Source of the DNA: Paenibacillus ehimensis NBRC 15659
GTDB taxonomy: Bacteria; Bacillota; Bacilli; Paenibacillales; NBRC-103111
Direction: 5' to 3'
NCBI RefSeq assembly: GCF_004000785.1
Contig: NZ_BILX01000002.1
Location: forward strand, 62,001 to 126,000
Length of the DNA stretch: 64,000 bases
Below the pieces are notes generated by a model. The model worked only from the letters and a program-made list of their open reading frames with translations. It had not been told where the DNA came from and searched no databases. The translations under genes and the position numbers were made by a program. How positions within the stretch are numbered: the first letter of the stretch is position 1; every line of letters begins with the position of its first letter. Below are positions 47,612 to 56,190 of the stretch, piece after piece.

Positions 47612-48442
47612 CTACAGGAATACAAAATAGATCAGAGCGGCAAGCGCCAAGCGGTAGATGGCGAAAGGAACAAGCTTGATGCGCTGAATCAGCTTCAAGA
47701 AGAATTGGATCGATAGCAGCGCAAAGACGAACGCGCTGATCATGCCGACGGCACAGAAGGAAATCACGTCAGGGGTAAAATATTCCCAATGCTTCAAAAG
47801 CGAAAAGAAGCTGACGCCGGCCATGACCGGTACGGCCATAATGAAGGTGAAATCCGCTGCCGCGCGGTGGCTCACCCCCATCAGGATGCCCCCCGAGATC
47901 GTCGATCCCGAGCGGGAAAATCCCGGCCACATGGACAAGCATTGAAATAAGCCGACGGCGAAAGCTTGCTTGTAGGTCAGTTGATCGACGGTTTCCGTCT
48001 TCGGCTTGCTCGGCCGGAGCCACTCCGCCGCGAGCATCAGCACGGCTCCCGCCACCAGTCCGATAACGACCGTTTCGGTGGAAAACAGGTAAGTATCGAT
48101 GTAATCGTCCAGCAGCAAGTACAATATCCCCGCCGGAAGGAGCCCGACCAGTATCTGCAGCAGGTTCAAGCGCGGCCCGGTAGCGGTCTGTCCCTGACTT
48201 TTACGAAGTCCGAGCAGGTCCATGAAGCGGTCCCACATCAGAACGACGACCGCCAGAATGGAGCCCAGCTGGATCACGATCTTGAACGCGACGGCGGCCT
48301 CCGGTGAAAACATGCGCTTCGTTTGAAACAAGAAATCGTCCACGATAATCATGTGCCCGGTAGACGAAACCGGAACAAACTCGGTCATTCCCTCGACCAA
48401 CCCAAGAATTAACGCGACAAAAGCATCCCATAAAACGAACAA
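47612..48442 (-). CDS. uppP: Undecaprenyl-diphosphatase (UppP/BacA)
   Basis: A 276-residue integral membrane phosphatase that recycles undecaprenyl pyrophosphate to the monophosphate for cell-wall synthesis and confers bacitracin tolerance. The first catalytic motif GLVEGMTEFVPVSSTGHMII is at about 14-33. The second, PGFSRSGSTISGGILMG (catalytic Ser/Arg), is at about 173-189. About eight membrane segments. It uses a TTG start with GGGAGTGA 5 bases before it. Confidence 0.95.
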   Translation of the reverse strand: MFVLWDAFVALILGLVEGMTEFVPVSSTGHMIIVDDFLFQTKRMFSPEAAVAFKIVIQLGSILAVVVLMWDRFMDLLGLRKSQGQTATGPRLNLLQILVGLLPAGILYLLLDDYIDTYLFSTETVVIGLVAGAVLMLAAEWLRPSKPKTETVDQLTYKQAFAVGLFQCLSMWPGFSRSGSTISGGILMGVSHRAAADFTFIMAVPVMAGVSFFSLLKHWEYFTPDVISFCAVGMISAFVFALLSIQFFLKLIQRIKLVPFAIYRLALAALIYFVFL

Positions 48443-48580
48443 TTCAAATCACTCCCGCCAGTACTGTTTTCGAGTGCCACTGGACTTCAGTATAGGCAGG
48501 AGAGTTTAAATGCCTCTTATCCGGTTCTTAACTGTTTCTTAAAGAACGCCGGTCGGGAGCGTGCTCCGCCCGCAAGCCCT

Positions 48581-49459
48581 CTACCGGAGCTCTTGCTTGA
48601 GAAATTGATACAGCTTCGCCCCCGCCAGCTTCAGAGGAACCTCCGACGTTTTGCAGAGCAAGCCGAAGGTCATCTCTATGAGATCGCCGCTTATCGCCCG
48701 GGCCGTCGTTCCTTCCGGCAGCGAATCAACGGTAATCTTCGGCACCAAGGCGATGCCTAGCCCGCCGGCGACATAATATTTCAATGCGTTCATGCTGCCA
48801 ATTTCCATCGTGTTTAACGGCATGCCCCCGGCATCCTGCATGACCATCTCAAGCTTCCGCCGATACGGACAGGTGGTTGAAGTGATAAGCAGCGGATATT
48901 CCCGGATCTGATCCGGTTCCACGACCTCCTGCTTCGCCAGCGGGTGGTCTTCGGGCATCAATACGAGAAACGACTCTTTGAACAAAGGCTCGAAGTAGAG
49001 CTCGGCTCCCAGATCCGGCGCAGAGCAGAGAGCCAGATCGATGTCGCCTTGAAGAAGCCGCTCGCTCAACGCCCGCGTACCCGCGAACTCCACCGCAATG
49101 CGAATCTTCGGATAGAGGGTTAGAAACTTCTTCAAAACGGCCGGCAGCCGGTAGCTTGCCGTCGGCTCCGTCACACCCAACCGAAGGCTTCCCGCCATGC
49201 CCCATTGCAGCTCGGCCATATTGTGCTGCACCCGCTCCATGTCTCGGACGATAGGCAGACTTTGTTCGTAGAGCAGCCGGCCCGCTTCGGTTAGCCGGAT
49301 TTTCTTCCCGCGCTCGATCAGTTGAACGCCCAAGTCGGACTCCAGCTTCTGCATCTGCATCGTGACGGTAGACTGGGCATAATTCATTTCTTCCGCGGCG
49401 CGGATAAAGCTGCCGTGATGCACGATCGTCTGAAAGGTTTTTAGCATTTTCAGGTCCAT
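48581..49459 (-). CDS. LysR-family transcriptional regulator
   Basis: A 292-residue LysR protein. The N-terminal winged helix (about 1-62) reads LKMLKTFQTIVHHGSFIRAAEEMNYAQSTVTMQMQKLESDLGVQLIER. The two-lobe co-inducer domain includes LRLGVTEPTASYRLPAVLKKF and MNALKYYVAGGLGIALVP. The second ATG (49459) is spaced correctly from GAGGG. It is divergent from a short-chain dehydrogenase gene. The shared 130-base region has an AT-rich TTGAATT-CACTT-AATTCAA palindrome, so that dehydrogenase is its likely target. Confidence 0.93.
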   Translation of the reverse strand: MDLKMLKTFQTIVHHGSFIRAAEEMNYAQSTVTMQMQKLESDLGVQLIERGKKIRLTEAGRLLYEQSLPIVRDMERVQHNMAELQWGMAGSLRLGVTEPTASYRLPAVLKKFLTLYPKIRIAVEFAGTRALSERLLQGDIDLALCSAPDLGAELYFEPLFKESFLVLMPEDHPLAKQEVVEPDQIREYPLLITSTTCPYRRKLEMVMQDAGGMPLNTMEIGSMNALKYYVAGGLGIALVPKITVDSLPEGTTARAISGDLIEMTFGLLCKTSEVPLKLAGAKLYQFLKQELR

Positions 49460-49498
49460 TCTCATCCCTCACGCTATCGAATTCAATTTTTATGAACT

Positions 49499-49517
49499 TT
49501 GAATTCACTTAATTCAA
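49499..49517. promoter_or_regulatory. LysR-type palindrome in the divergent promoter
   Basis: TTGAATTCACTTAATTCAA has perfect 7-bp arms and fits the loose T-N11-A LysR box. A partial extra copy (GAATTCAA) lies at 49479-49487. Confidence 0.6.
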
Positions 49518-49588
49518 TTATACAGAATGTGATTCCTGCCGTACAATTCAGGTATATCAAGCAGTGAAGGATAAGGAGGGCATTTTCG

Positions 49589-50329
49589 ATGAATTTGCGT
49601 AATAAAGTAGCACTGGTGACGGGCGGAGGTACGGGAATCGGGAGAGCGGCCTGTCTTGCATTGGCTGAACGGGGAGCGGCGGTTATCGTGAATTATTCGC
49701 GATCCGCTGCCGACGCGGAGGAAACGGTTCAGCGCATTAAGGACATAGGCGGACAAGCGGCAGCGATCCGGGCCGACGTCTCCCAAGACCGCGAGGTGCG
49801 GCATATGGTCGATCAGGCAGTCCGGCAGTTCGGGACCGTGGATCTGCTCGTAAATAATGCCGGGATCACCCGGCATCTTTCGATGGAGGATCTGGAAGCG
49901 GCAACGGACGAGGTATGGGACGAGCTCTATGGCGTCAATGTGAAGGGAATGTTTTTCTGCGCGAGAGCCGTAGCTCCTTTTATGAAAAGCAGCAAGCAGG
50001 GCGCCATCGTGAATGTAGGCAGCATCGCCGGGATCACCGGATTAGGCTCTTCGCTTCCGTATGCCGTATCGAAAGCGGCCGTTCACGGCCTGACGAAATC
50101 GTTGGCACGCGCCCTGGCGCCGTATATCCGCGTCTCCTGCATCGTTCCCGGAGCTGTCGCGACCCGGTGGTGGGACGGCAAGGAAGAGCAAATGAAGCGG
50201 CTGGCCCCGCAGCTATTGCTGCAGCGCATTTCCACGCCCGAGGATATCGCCCGCATGATCTGCGCCGCCTTGGAGCAGGAGGCCATGACCGGCCAGATCA
50301 TTACGGTGGACAGCGGACAGACGCTGTAA
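49589..50329 (+). CDS. Short-chain dehydrogenase/reductase (FabG-like)
   Basis: A 246-residue classical SDR. The cofactor motif TGGGTGIG is at residues 11-18, NNAG is present, and VGSIAGI (catalytic Ser) and YAVSK (catalytic Tyr/Lys) follow. The C-terminal ITVDSGQTL is typical of 3-oxoacyl-ACP reductase-type members. Arg residues after the first strand (NYSRS) suggest NADP(H) preference. GGAGGG precedes the ATG. Probably regulated by the divergent LysR protein; substrate unknown. Confidence 0.92.
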   Translation: MNLRNKVALVTGGGTGIGRAACLALAERGAAVIVNYSRSAADAEETVQRIKDIGGQAAAIRADVSQDREVRHMVDQAVRQFGTVDLLVNNAGITRHLSMEDLEAATDEVWDELYGVNVKGMFFCARAVAPFMKSSKQGAIVNVGSIAGITGLGSSLPYAVSKAAVHGLTKSLARALAPYIRVSCIVPGAVATRWWDGKEEQMKRLAPQLLLQRISTPEDIARMICAALEQEAMTGQIITVDSGQTL

Positions 50330-50360
50330 CGGGAGTCCGGGGCAAAGGTCCCGCGGCTCT

Positions 50361-50840
50361 TCATCCCTTGGCCGGGGCCGCCGGAGCGGTAATTAACGCC
50401 TCGCCCAGCATCGCCCCGGCAATTGCCAGAAAATCCTCCCGTGGGACCTCAAAATGGCCCGTACGGAGCTTATACCCCCAATGCCGGTTCCCGCGCGTGA
50501 AGCTGAGCCTTTCCAAGAGGCCTGCGATTTTCACTTCCTTGCAAGGAAAATAGCGGACATCCCGGCGGAACGGCACGAAGGAGTCGGACATCCGGTACTC
50601 GTAAACCCGGTCGTCCGCCACCCGCCCGATGGCGGTAAAGGATTGCAGCGGCTCCCCATCCTTCATGTCCGTACGCGGAGAATAATAAATGAGCCAGTCA
50701 CCGGGGCGCATCCTCCGGAGCGGCGCAGACTTGCCATGGCACAGCTGGGCGAACCCGCCCTGCACGCCCCGGCTTACATGGGAAGCGGAGACGACGCCGA
50801 TCCAGTAGCGCTCTTGCCCGGGAACCGATCCGTCCGGCAT
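50361..50840 (-). CDS. EVE-domain (PUA-like) protein
   Basis: A 159-residue protein with the EVE fold. YWIGVVSASHVSRGVQGGFAQLCHGKSAPLRRMRPGDWLIYYSPRTDM (about 12-58) is followed by FTAIGRV and FVPFRRDVRY. EVE/YTH-like domains bind modified bases in DNA or RNA through an aromatic cage. This stand-alone type is widespread in Bacillota with no established role. AGGAGGAATG precedes the ATG. It lies 31 bases after the DinB-family gene in the same direction. Confidence 0.88.
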   Translation of the reverse strand: MPDGSVPGQERYWIGVVSASHVSRGVQGGFAQLCHGKSAPLRRMRPGDWLIYYSPRTDMKDGEPLQSFTAIGRVADDRVYEYRMSDSFVPFRRDVRYFPCKEVKIAGLLERLSFTRGNRHWGYKLRTGHFEVPREDFLAIAGAMLGEALITAPAAPAKG

Positions 50841-50871
50841 TTGTCATTCCTCCTGTTCATTTTCGCCGAAT

Positions 50872-51411
50872 CTAGACGTTTTGTGGGAGCGCTTGTTTCA
50901 AGCGGTCCTTCTGCAGAAGATGGTGGCGGTAATGCATTTCGACGAGCCTAAACCATTCTTCCGCGTTCAATCCCCCAAATCGCGGATGAGCGACAGTATG
51001 GTGCAGCGGCGCATTTTCCAGCTTGGATGCCATCTTGTTCATTCGGCGCACGACCGATTTCAGTCCTTCGACAAGCTGCTCTTTGCTTTCGGGCTGCTGT
51101 GGCGTATATTGCGGCGAAGGCGGAACCTGGATGCGCACCGGCGGCAAGCTTCCTTGCTCGAACACCGCCTTCCCTACGTCCGTCTTTTCGCCTGCGGAGA
51201 CGGCGTCATCCCCGCTCGGCTTCAAGCAGCGTTCCGCGTTGGCAAGCTGCATGTACAATGCGGCGTTAATCAAATGCTGGTACATTTGTCCAAGCGACCA
51301 TTCGTTCTCTCCCGGCTGCCGCTTCAACCGCTCCATACCAAAGCCTTCCAGTTCCTGAATGTAATGCTCCGTTATTTCCTCAAACCGCTGCAAAATTTCC
51401 GCTGTCTTCAT
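50872..51411 (-). CDS. DinB/YfiT-fold metalloprotein
   Basis: A 179-residue four-helix DinB-superfamily protein. The metal-binding histidines appear as WSLGQMYQHLIN (about His46) and a later MHYRHHLLQKDRL pair (about 160-164), the classic three-His site. The superfamily includes thiol-dependent S-transferases (bacillithiol) and stress proteins. An insertion with SGDDAVSAGEKTDVGKAVFEQ is unusual. AAGGAG precedes the ATG. It lies between a WYL regulator and an EVE gene, all on the minus strand, so they may be co-expressed. Confidence 0.88.
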   Translation of the reverse strand: MKTAEILQRFEEITEHYIQELEGFGMERLKRQPGENEWSLGQMYQHLINAALYMQLANAERCLKPSGDDAVSAGEKTDVGKAVFEQGSLPPVRIQVPPSPQYTPQQPESKEQLVEGLKSVVRRMNKMASKLENAPLHHTVAHPRFGGLNAEEWFRLVEMHYRHHLLQKDRLKQALPQNV

Positions 51412-51475
51412 CGTTTATCCAGCTCCTTTTCATCATCTGCTCTTACTATACAAAAGCGCTACTGACAACAGTATG

Positions 51476-52423
51476 TCAGTAGCGCTTCAACATCTTTTCG
51501 GCTTCCTGCCGGACCCGGATCTTCAGCGCCTCCGGCTCCAGTACCACGACATTCGCGCCCCAACCGAGCACCCAATGCAGCAGCTCCTCGGGCTGTCGGA
51601 CGCGAAACGTGATGACCAGGCCTTCCTTCCGATCCTCGAAGGCTTCCAGGTAAAAGCCGCACGTTTCCTTCACCCGATCCACGATCACCGGACTTGCCAG
51701 AATACGCACGTACACGTTCCGGTCATCGGCAGGCAAGTAATCCTGCAATTGAAAGTCCGGGGGAAACGAGAACGGGTCTTCCAGAACGGCCAGGCCGCTC
51801 ATTCGGGACAGCCGGAAATGGCGAAGCTCCTGCCGCAGCTCGCAATGCGCGATCAAGATCCAGGAGCCGCGGACAAGGATTAGACCGTAAGGGGCGACCG
51901 TGCGGTCGCTGTGGCGGTCTCTGTCGATTTCCGGCCTGTTTTTGGAATAACGGAACCTGACCTTCCTCTGCTCCAGTATCGCTTGCCGCAGCGCTTCCAA
52001 GTACTGCTTCTCCGGCCCGCCGATCGGCGCTTCTCCCGCAGCCAGCAGCCGCATCGTCGCGCGGACCCGGGACGCCTCGCTGCGGACGCTCTCCGGCAAG
52101 ACGGCTTCGATTTTGCCCCGGGCGCTCTGCGCCTTCGCCCCATACCTCGCATCAAATTTTTGTTCGACAAAGTCCGTTCCGATCAGCAGCGCCACCGCTT
52201 CTTCTACCGTAAAGCTCACCGGAGGCAAAAAATACCCTTCCATTAAGGAATACCCCTGCCCCGGAGCGCCGACAACCGGAACCCCCGCCTCGCTAAGCGC
52301 TTGAATGTCCCGGTAGATGGTCCGCGTACTTGTCTCGAAGCGGGCCGCCAAATCCTCCGCCCGCAGCACCCCTCTGCGCTGCAATTCAATGACAATGGCT
52401 AACAAACGATCCGTTTTATTCAT
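51476..52423 (-). CDS. WYL-domain transcriptional regulator (YafY-like)
   Basis: A 315-residue regulator with an N-terminal HTH_11 winged helix (about 1-60: LLAIVIELQRRGVLRAEDLAARFETSTRTIYRDIQALSEAGV). The WYL domain (about 140-215) has RKVRFRYSKNR and YGLILVRGSWILIAHCELRQELRHFRLSRM. A WCX C-terminal extension ends the protein. WYL regulators respond to nucleic-acid or nucleotide ligands. GAGGAGGCGG precedes the ATG. The next gene downstream is the DinB-family gene. Confidence 0.92.
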   Translation of the reverse strand: MNKTDRLLAIVIELQRRGVLRAEDLAARFETSTRTIYRDIQALSEAGVPVVGAPGQGYSLMEGYFLPPVSFTVEEAVALLIGTDFVEQKFDARYGAKAQSARGKIEAVLPESVRSEASRVRATMRLLAAGEAPIGGPEKQYLEALRQAILEQRKVRFRYSKNRPEIDRDRHSDRTVAPYGLILVRGSWILIAHCELRQELRHFRLSRMSGLAVLEDPFSFPPDFQLQDYLPADDRNVYVRILASPVIVDRVKETCGFYLEAFEDRKEGLVITFRVRQPEELLHWVLGWGANVVVLEPEALKIRVRQEAEKMLKRY

Positions 52424-52642
52424 CTCTGCCGCCTCCTCTCCTACGGGATCGAATCGGATGATTTCGCCGAAGCCTTATTTGTTATCATCATATTATTACA
52501 ATTACCCGATGACAAACATAAACATTTTTGGGGCCCGTCCCTCTCCGCATGGAAGTTAAACAGATTTTTACTATTCATGATCCTCCATTTGATGCTAGAC
52601 TTAAACATAAGAATTTGACGTGCGACAAGGAGGTTACACACG

Positions 52643-53209
52643 ATGTCAATTGTTCCAAGCTTACTGGAGTTCAACAAGAAATTCGTTGCGGAGAAACGGT
52701 ATGAAGATTACTTAACGGACAAATATCCCGATAAAAAGGTCGCCGTGCTGACCTGCATGGATACGCGTCTCAGCGAGCTGCTTCCGAAGGCGCTGGGCTT
52801 CAAGAACGGAGATGCAAAGTTCATCAAAAATGCGGGCGCGATTCTAACCCAGCCGTTCGGCAGCGCCATGCGCAGCCTTCTGGTCGCTGTCTACGAGCTG
52901 GGCGCGCGCGAGGTGATCGTGATCGGACACCACGGCTGCGGCATGACAGAGATTGATCCGGCGCGTATGGTGAATAAATTCACGGAGCATGGCATCGATC
53001 CGTTAGTGATCGAGACGCTTGAAAATTCCGGCATCCGCATGGAAAAGTTTTTGCGCGGCTTTAGCTGTGCGGAGGAAGGCGTAATGCACAGCGTCAAAAT
53101 GATCCGCAGACACCCGCTCTTCCCCAAAGGGATCCCTGTTCACGGCTTCGTGATGGACCCGGAGACCGGGGCGATCGAGGTCATTGTCGAGGACTACAGG
53201 GAAGGCTGA
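52643..53209 (+). CDS. Beta-class carbonic anhydrase
   Basis: A 188-residue beta-carbonic anhydrase interconverting CO2 and bicarbonate. The zinc ligands and catalytic dyad are CMDTR (Cys38, Asp40, Arg42) and HHGCG (His96, Cys99). KNAGA at 62-66 is the usual substrate-pocket segment. The protein is of the short Gram-positive (YtiB-like) type. AAGGAGG precedes the ATG. No linked gene; a cell-surface protein gene follows after 109 bases. Confidence 0.95.
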   Translation: MSIVPSLLEFNKKFVAEKRYEDYLTDKYPDKKVAVLTCMDTRLSELLPKALGFKNGDAKFIKNAGAILTQPFGSAMRSLLVAVYELGAREVIVIGHHGCGMTEIDPARMVNKFTEHGIDPLVIETLENSGIRMEKFLRGFSCAEEGVMHSVKMIRRHPLFPKGIPVHGFVMDPETGAIEVIVEDYREG

Positions 53210-53318
53210 CCCGTTCGGGCATTGAAACCTCCTGCTTACCTAAGCATCCGACACGCGGCAGCAAGAACGCCATACCTTTTTTTACCATGGCGGTTATCAT
53301 CATGAAGGAGGACGTTTT

Positions 53319-55442
53319 GTGCGAATCGCAAAGCTTTTGATGATCATTTTCACAGCCATGATGTTTATTGTTGTATTTCCCTGGCATGCGCGGGCGGCGG
53401 CTAGCGATGCAAATGCCGATCTGACGAGTATTCATCAGGGCGCAGGCGCGCTTACGCCCGCTTTTTCACCGTCCGTGACGGAATATTGGCTGAAGATGCG
53501 CAGCTCGGAACAAGGCTTCTACACGGCCGCCATCCCTGCGAATGCCGGGGCGACGATGGCGTACGCGATGAACGGAAGCGCCTGGATCACGCTGCCCGAA
53601 AATACGTCAACCGGCTATATCGCGACGAACCGGGGAGAGAATACGTTTCAAATCAAAGTCACCTCAGCCGATTCGTCAACGGTGAAGACGTACACGATCC
53701 ATGTGTATTTTCCGGCGACGAACGATGCGGATTTGAGCGACTTGCGTATAAGCGGGGTGGCGTTAAATCCGGCATTCCAGCCTTCAAGGACGAGTTATAC
53801 GGCAAGCGTCCCTTACACGACCAGCAGCCTGTCGCTCACCGGGATGCTCGACGACCGCGCCGCCACCTTCGTCGTTAATGGAACGTTGGCAGCCGACGGA
53901 ACCGCATTCGGCCCCATTCCTTTGAACGTCGGGAGCAATACGATCACCGTACATACGACATCGTATGATGGAACAGCCAATAAAACGTATACGATAACGG
54001 TCATGCGGGCCGAACCTGGCACGAATTCGCAGCTGAGCGCCTTAAGCGTATCCGGGAGCACGTTAAGTCCGCCTTTTCAACCGGATCTTCTGGGATATGT
54101 TCTGGCGGATGTCGGCTATGCGACCCGAGAAATGACGGTCACGCCGACGGCGGCCGATTCCGCGGCGACCGTGCAGCTCCGCGTTAACGAAGGAGACTTC
54201 ATCACGGTTAGCAGCGGCTTGCCCAGCCAGCCGATTGCCCTGAACGTCGGAGGCAACCGCATCCAAGTCAAAGTGACCGCGGAAGACGGAACGGCAGCGA
54301 CGACCTATACGATGACCGTGAAGCGGCAAAGCAACAACGCGTGGTTAAGCGGGCTGGACGTGGCCCCGGGAACCCTGAACGAACCGTTCGCGTACGACAG
54401 GCTGGCCTATACGATGGCGAACGTCCCGTACGCTACGTCCAGCTTGGCCGTAACGCCCGCGTTATCCGATGCGAACGCCTCCGTCTACGTTCGCGCCAAC
54501 GGAGGAAGCTACAAGCCCGCGGCGAGCGGCTCCCCGGCTATCCTGCCTCTGACCGTGGGCAGCAATACGCTGGAGATCAAGGTATTGGCCGAGGACCCGT
54601 CCGAGGAAAAGATATACACACTCACGGTAACGAGATTGAAGAATAGCGGCGCCAGCTTGTACGGCTTATCTGTTTCGCCGGGACACCTTGACTTTTCCAG
54701 CCAGGTGACCGACTATTCCTTAACGGTAAGCCGGTCCGTCTCATCGCTCACGGTGAAGCCCGTTTTGCCGGACAGCAGCCGGGGTGCTGCGATTCAAGTC
54801 CGAATCAACGGCGGCAGCTACGTTCCCGTTCAGAGCGGCATGAACAGTCCGTCGCTGCCCTTGATTTCCGGCGTACCCAATGTCATCGAAGTGCTGGTGA
54901 CCGCGCAGGACGGGACGACAACCCGGTTGTACACCATTCGCGTGTCTCAAGCCGGAACGCCGGTGCTGACGAAGCTGGTCATGGACGGGATGAACGTGCG
55001 GCTGACCTTTTCCGAGCCGCTGCGGTCCGTCGCGGATGCGACCTACTTCAGCGTCACCAATATGAGCCGCAACGCCGCGCTGTCGGTAACCGATGTCATC
55101 TACACGCCGGGAGCCGCTGAAGCAGGCTTCACCGCAAGCGGCCCGCTGCAGCCGGGGGATGAGCTGGAATTCCGTATCCAGGCCGGCGCCGTAAGCAGCT
55201 TTAGCGGGGAGACGAACGCGGCCGTAAACCTCAAGGCTGTCTACGGAGACGCCATGCAGCAAATGCTGCGCAGACTGGCCGATCTCGATACCGACCATGA
55301 CGGGATTGGCATCCGCGAGGTTCTGGCTTATTTGAACTCGCCGTATGGGCACAATGACTTGAACGGAGACGGTCAATTTACCCGCGAAGATGTGGCGATC
55401 GTATTAAGACAGATTGGAACCAAATTCGTCTCGCCGACTTAA
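53319..55442 (+). CDS. Secreted multi-domain protein: cadherin-like repeats plus dockerin-like end
   Basis: A 707-residue exported protein. A signal peptide (about 1-27, ending HARAAA) leads into five tandem cadherin-like beta-sandwich units of about 90-100 residues. Each starts near (A/D)LS-L-(V/I)S...L-P-F...Y and closes with T-TYT-TV-R (for example TYTITVMR, TYTMTVKR, IYTLTVTR, LYTIRVSQ). A different beta domain (about 550-640) follows. Last come two Ca-binding loops, DLDTDHDGIGIREVLAYL and DLNGDGQFTREDVAIVL, the pattern of a type I dockerin-like pair. GTG start with AAGGAGG. Likely an adhesive or scaffold-binding surface protein; no catalytic domain is visible. Confidence 0.88.
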   Translation: MRIAKLLMIIFTAMMFIVVFPWHARAAASDANADLTSIHQGAGALTPAFSPSVTEYWLKMRSSEQGFYTAAIPANAGATMAYAMNGSAWITLPENTSTGYIATNRGENTFQIKVTSADSSTVKTYTIHVYFPATNDADLSDLRISGVALNPAFQPSRTSYTASVPYTTSSLSLTGMLDDRAATFVVNGTLAADGTAFGPIPLNVGSNTITVHTTSYDGTANKTYTITVMRAEPGTNSQLSALSVSGSTLSPPFQPDLLGYVLADVGYATREMTVTPTAADSAATVQLRVNEGDFITVSSGLPSQPIALNVGGNRIQVKVTAEDGTAATTYTMTVKRQSNNAWLSGLDVAPGTLNEPFAYDRLAYTMANVPYATSSLAVTPALSDANASVYVRANGGSYKPAASGSPAILPLTVGSNTLEIKVLAEDPSEEKIYTLTVTRLKNSGASLYGLSVSPGHLDFSSQVTDYSLTVSRSVSSLTVKPVLPDSSRGAAIQVRINGGSYVPVQSGMNSPSLPLISGVPNVIEVLVTAQDGTTTRLYTIRVSQAGTPVLTKLVMDGMNVRLTFSEPLRSVADATYFSVTNMSRNAALSVTDVIYTPGAAEAGFTASGPLQPGDELEFRIQAGAVSSFSGETNAAVNLKAVYGDAMQQMLRRLADLDTDHDGIGIREVLAYLNSPYGHNDLNGDGQFTREDVAIVLRQIGTKFVSPT

Positions 55443-55450
55443 GCGCGCGA

Positions 55451-55490
55451 AGCAGCCGTTCCCCGGCATCGGGGTACGGCTGCTTTTTTT
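55451..55490 (+). terminator. Terminator after the cadherin-like gene
   Basis: AGCAGCCGT-T-CCCCG-GCAT-CGGGG-T-ACGGCTGCT followed by TTTTTT. One of the strongest in the window. Confidence 0.93.
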
Positions 55491-55570
55491 GATCATCCGA
55501 AGCATTCATTGAACCGGAAACAAGGCCGTGGTAAAATCGGTGTCAATACGATTTGAAAGGCGGTTACCTG

Positions 55571-56170
55571 ATGAGAATATTAGTTGTTGGCGCAACGGGA
55601 ACGCTCGGCAAAGCTGTCGTCGACAGATTGAAGGATAAGCACGAGATTATAAAAGCGGCGCGGAGCGGCGGCGATGTGACCGTAGATATGACATCAACGG
55701 AGAGCATCGCGGCGATGTACGAAGCGGTAGGAAAAGTCGATGCGGTCGTTGTCACGGCAGGAAGCGCCAAGTTTCTTCCTTTAACCGCTATGACCCCGGA
55801 CGATAATCAGGTGGCCATCGACGGCAAGCTCAAAGGCCAGATCAATATCGTTCTGCTGGGATTGGATTATGTAAATGACGGCGGCAGCTTTACGCTGGTA
55901 TCAGGCATTTTGATGGACGACCCTATCCCGCAAGGAGCCTCTGCCGCTATGGCCAACGGCGCCATCCGGGCCTTCGTCAAGTCGGCTGCGATTGAAATGC
56001 CGCGGGGCATCCGGATTAACACCGTCAGTCCGAATGTGCTGGAAGAATCGTGGAACGATTATGCCGATTATTTCGCCGGGTTCGTGCCCGTTCCCGCCAG
56101 CAAAGCGGCCGCTGCGTATCAGAAGAGCATCGAAGGCAAGCAGACCGGCCAGTGCTACGAAGTGTATTAA
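55571..56170 (+). CDS. Short atypical SDR-fold protein
   Basis: A 199-residue NAD(P)-binding protein. The N-terminal VGATGTLGKAVVDRL (about 6-20) is a clear dinucleotide fold. The protein is short. In the place of the SDR YxxxK motif it has SAAMANGAIRAFVKSAAIE, with neither Tyr nor the spaced Lys. PRGIRINTVSPNVLEESW is the usual SDR segment afterwards. It belongs to the small short-chain-dehydrogenase group that lacks the canonical tyrosine. Activity may therefore differ or be lost. AAAGGCGG precedes the ATG at 55571. No operon partner. Confidence 0.85.
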   Translation: MRILVVGATGTLGKAVVDRLKDKHEIIKAARSGGDVTVDMTSTESIAAMYEAVGKVDAVVVTAGSAKFLPLTAMTPDDNQVAIDGKLKGQINIVLLGLDYVNDGGSFTLVSGILMDDPIPQGASAAMANGAIRAFVKSAAIEMPRGIRINTVSPNVLEESWNDYADYFAGFVPVPASKAAAAYQKSIEGKQTGQCYEVY

Positions 56171-56190
56171 GGCCGGATGCGTTAATTAGG

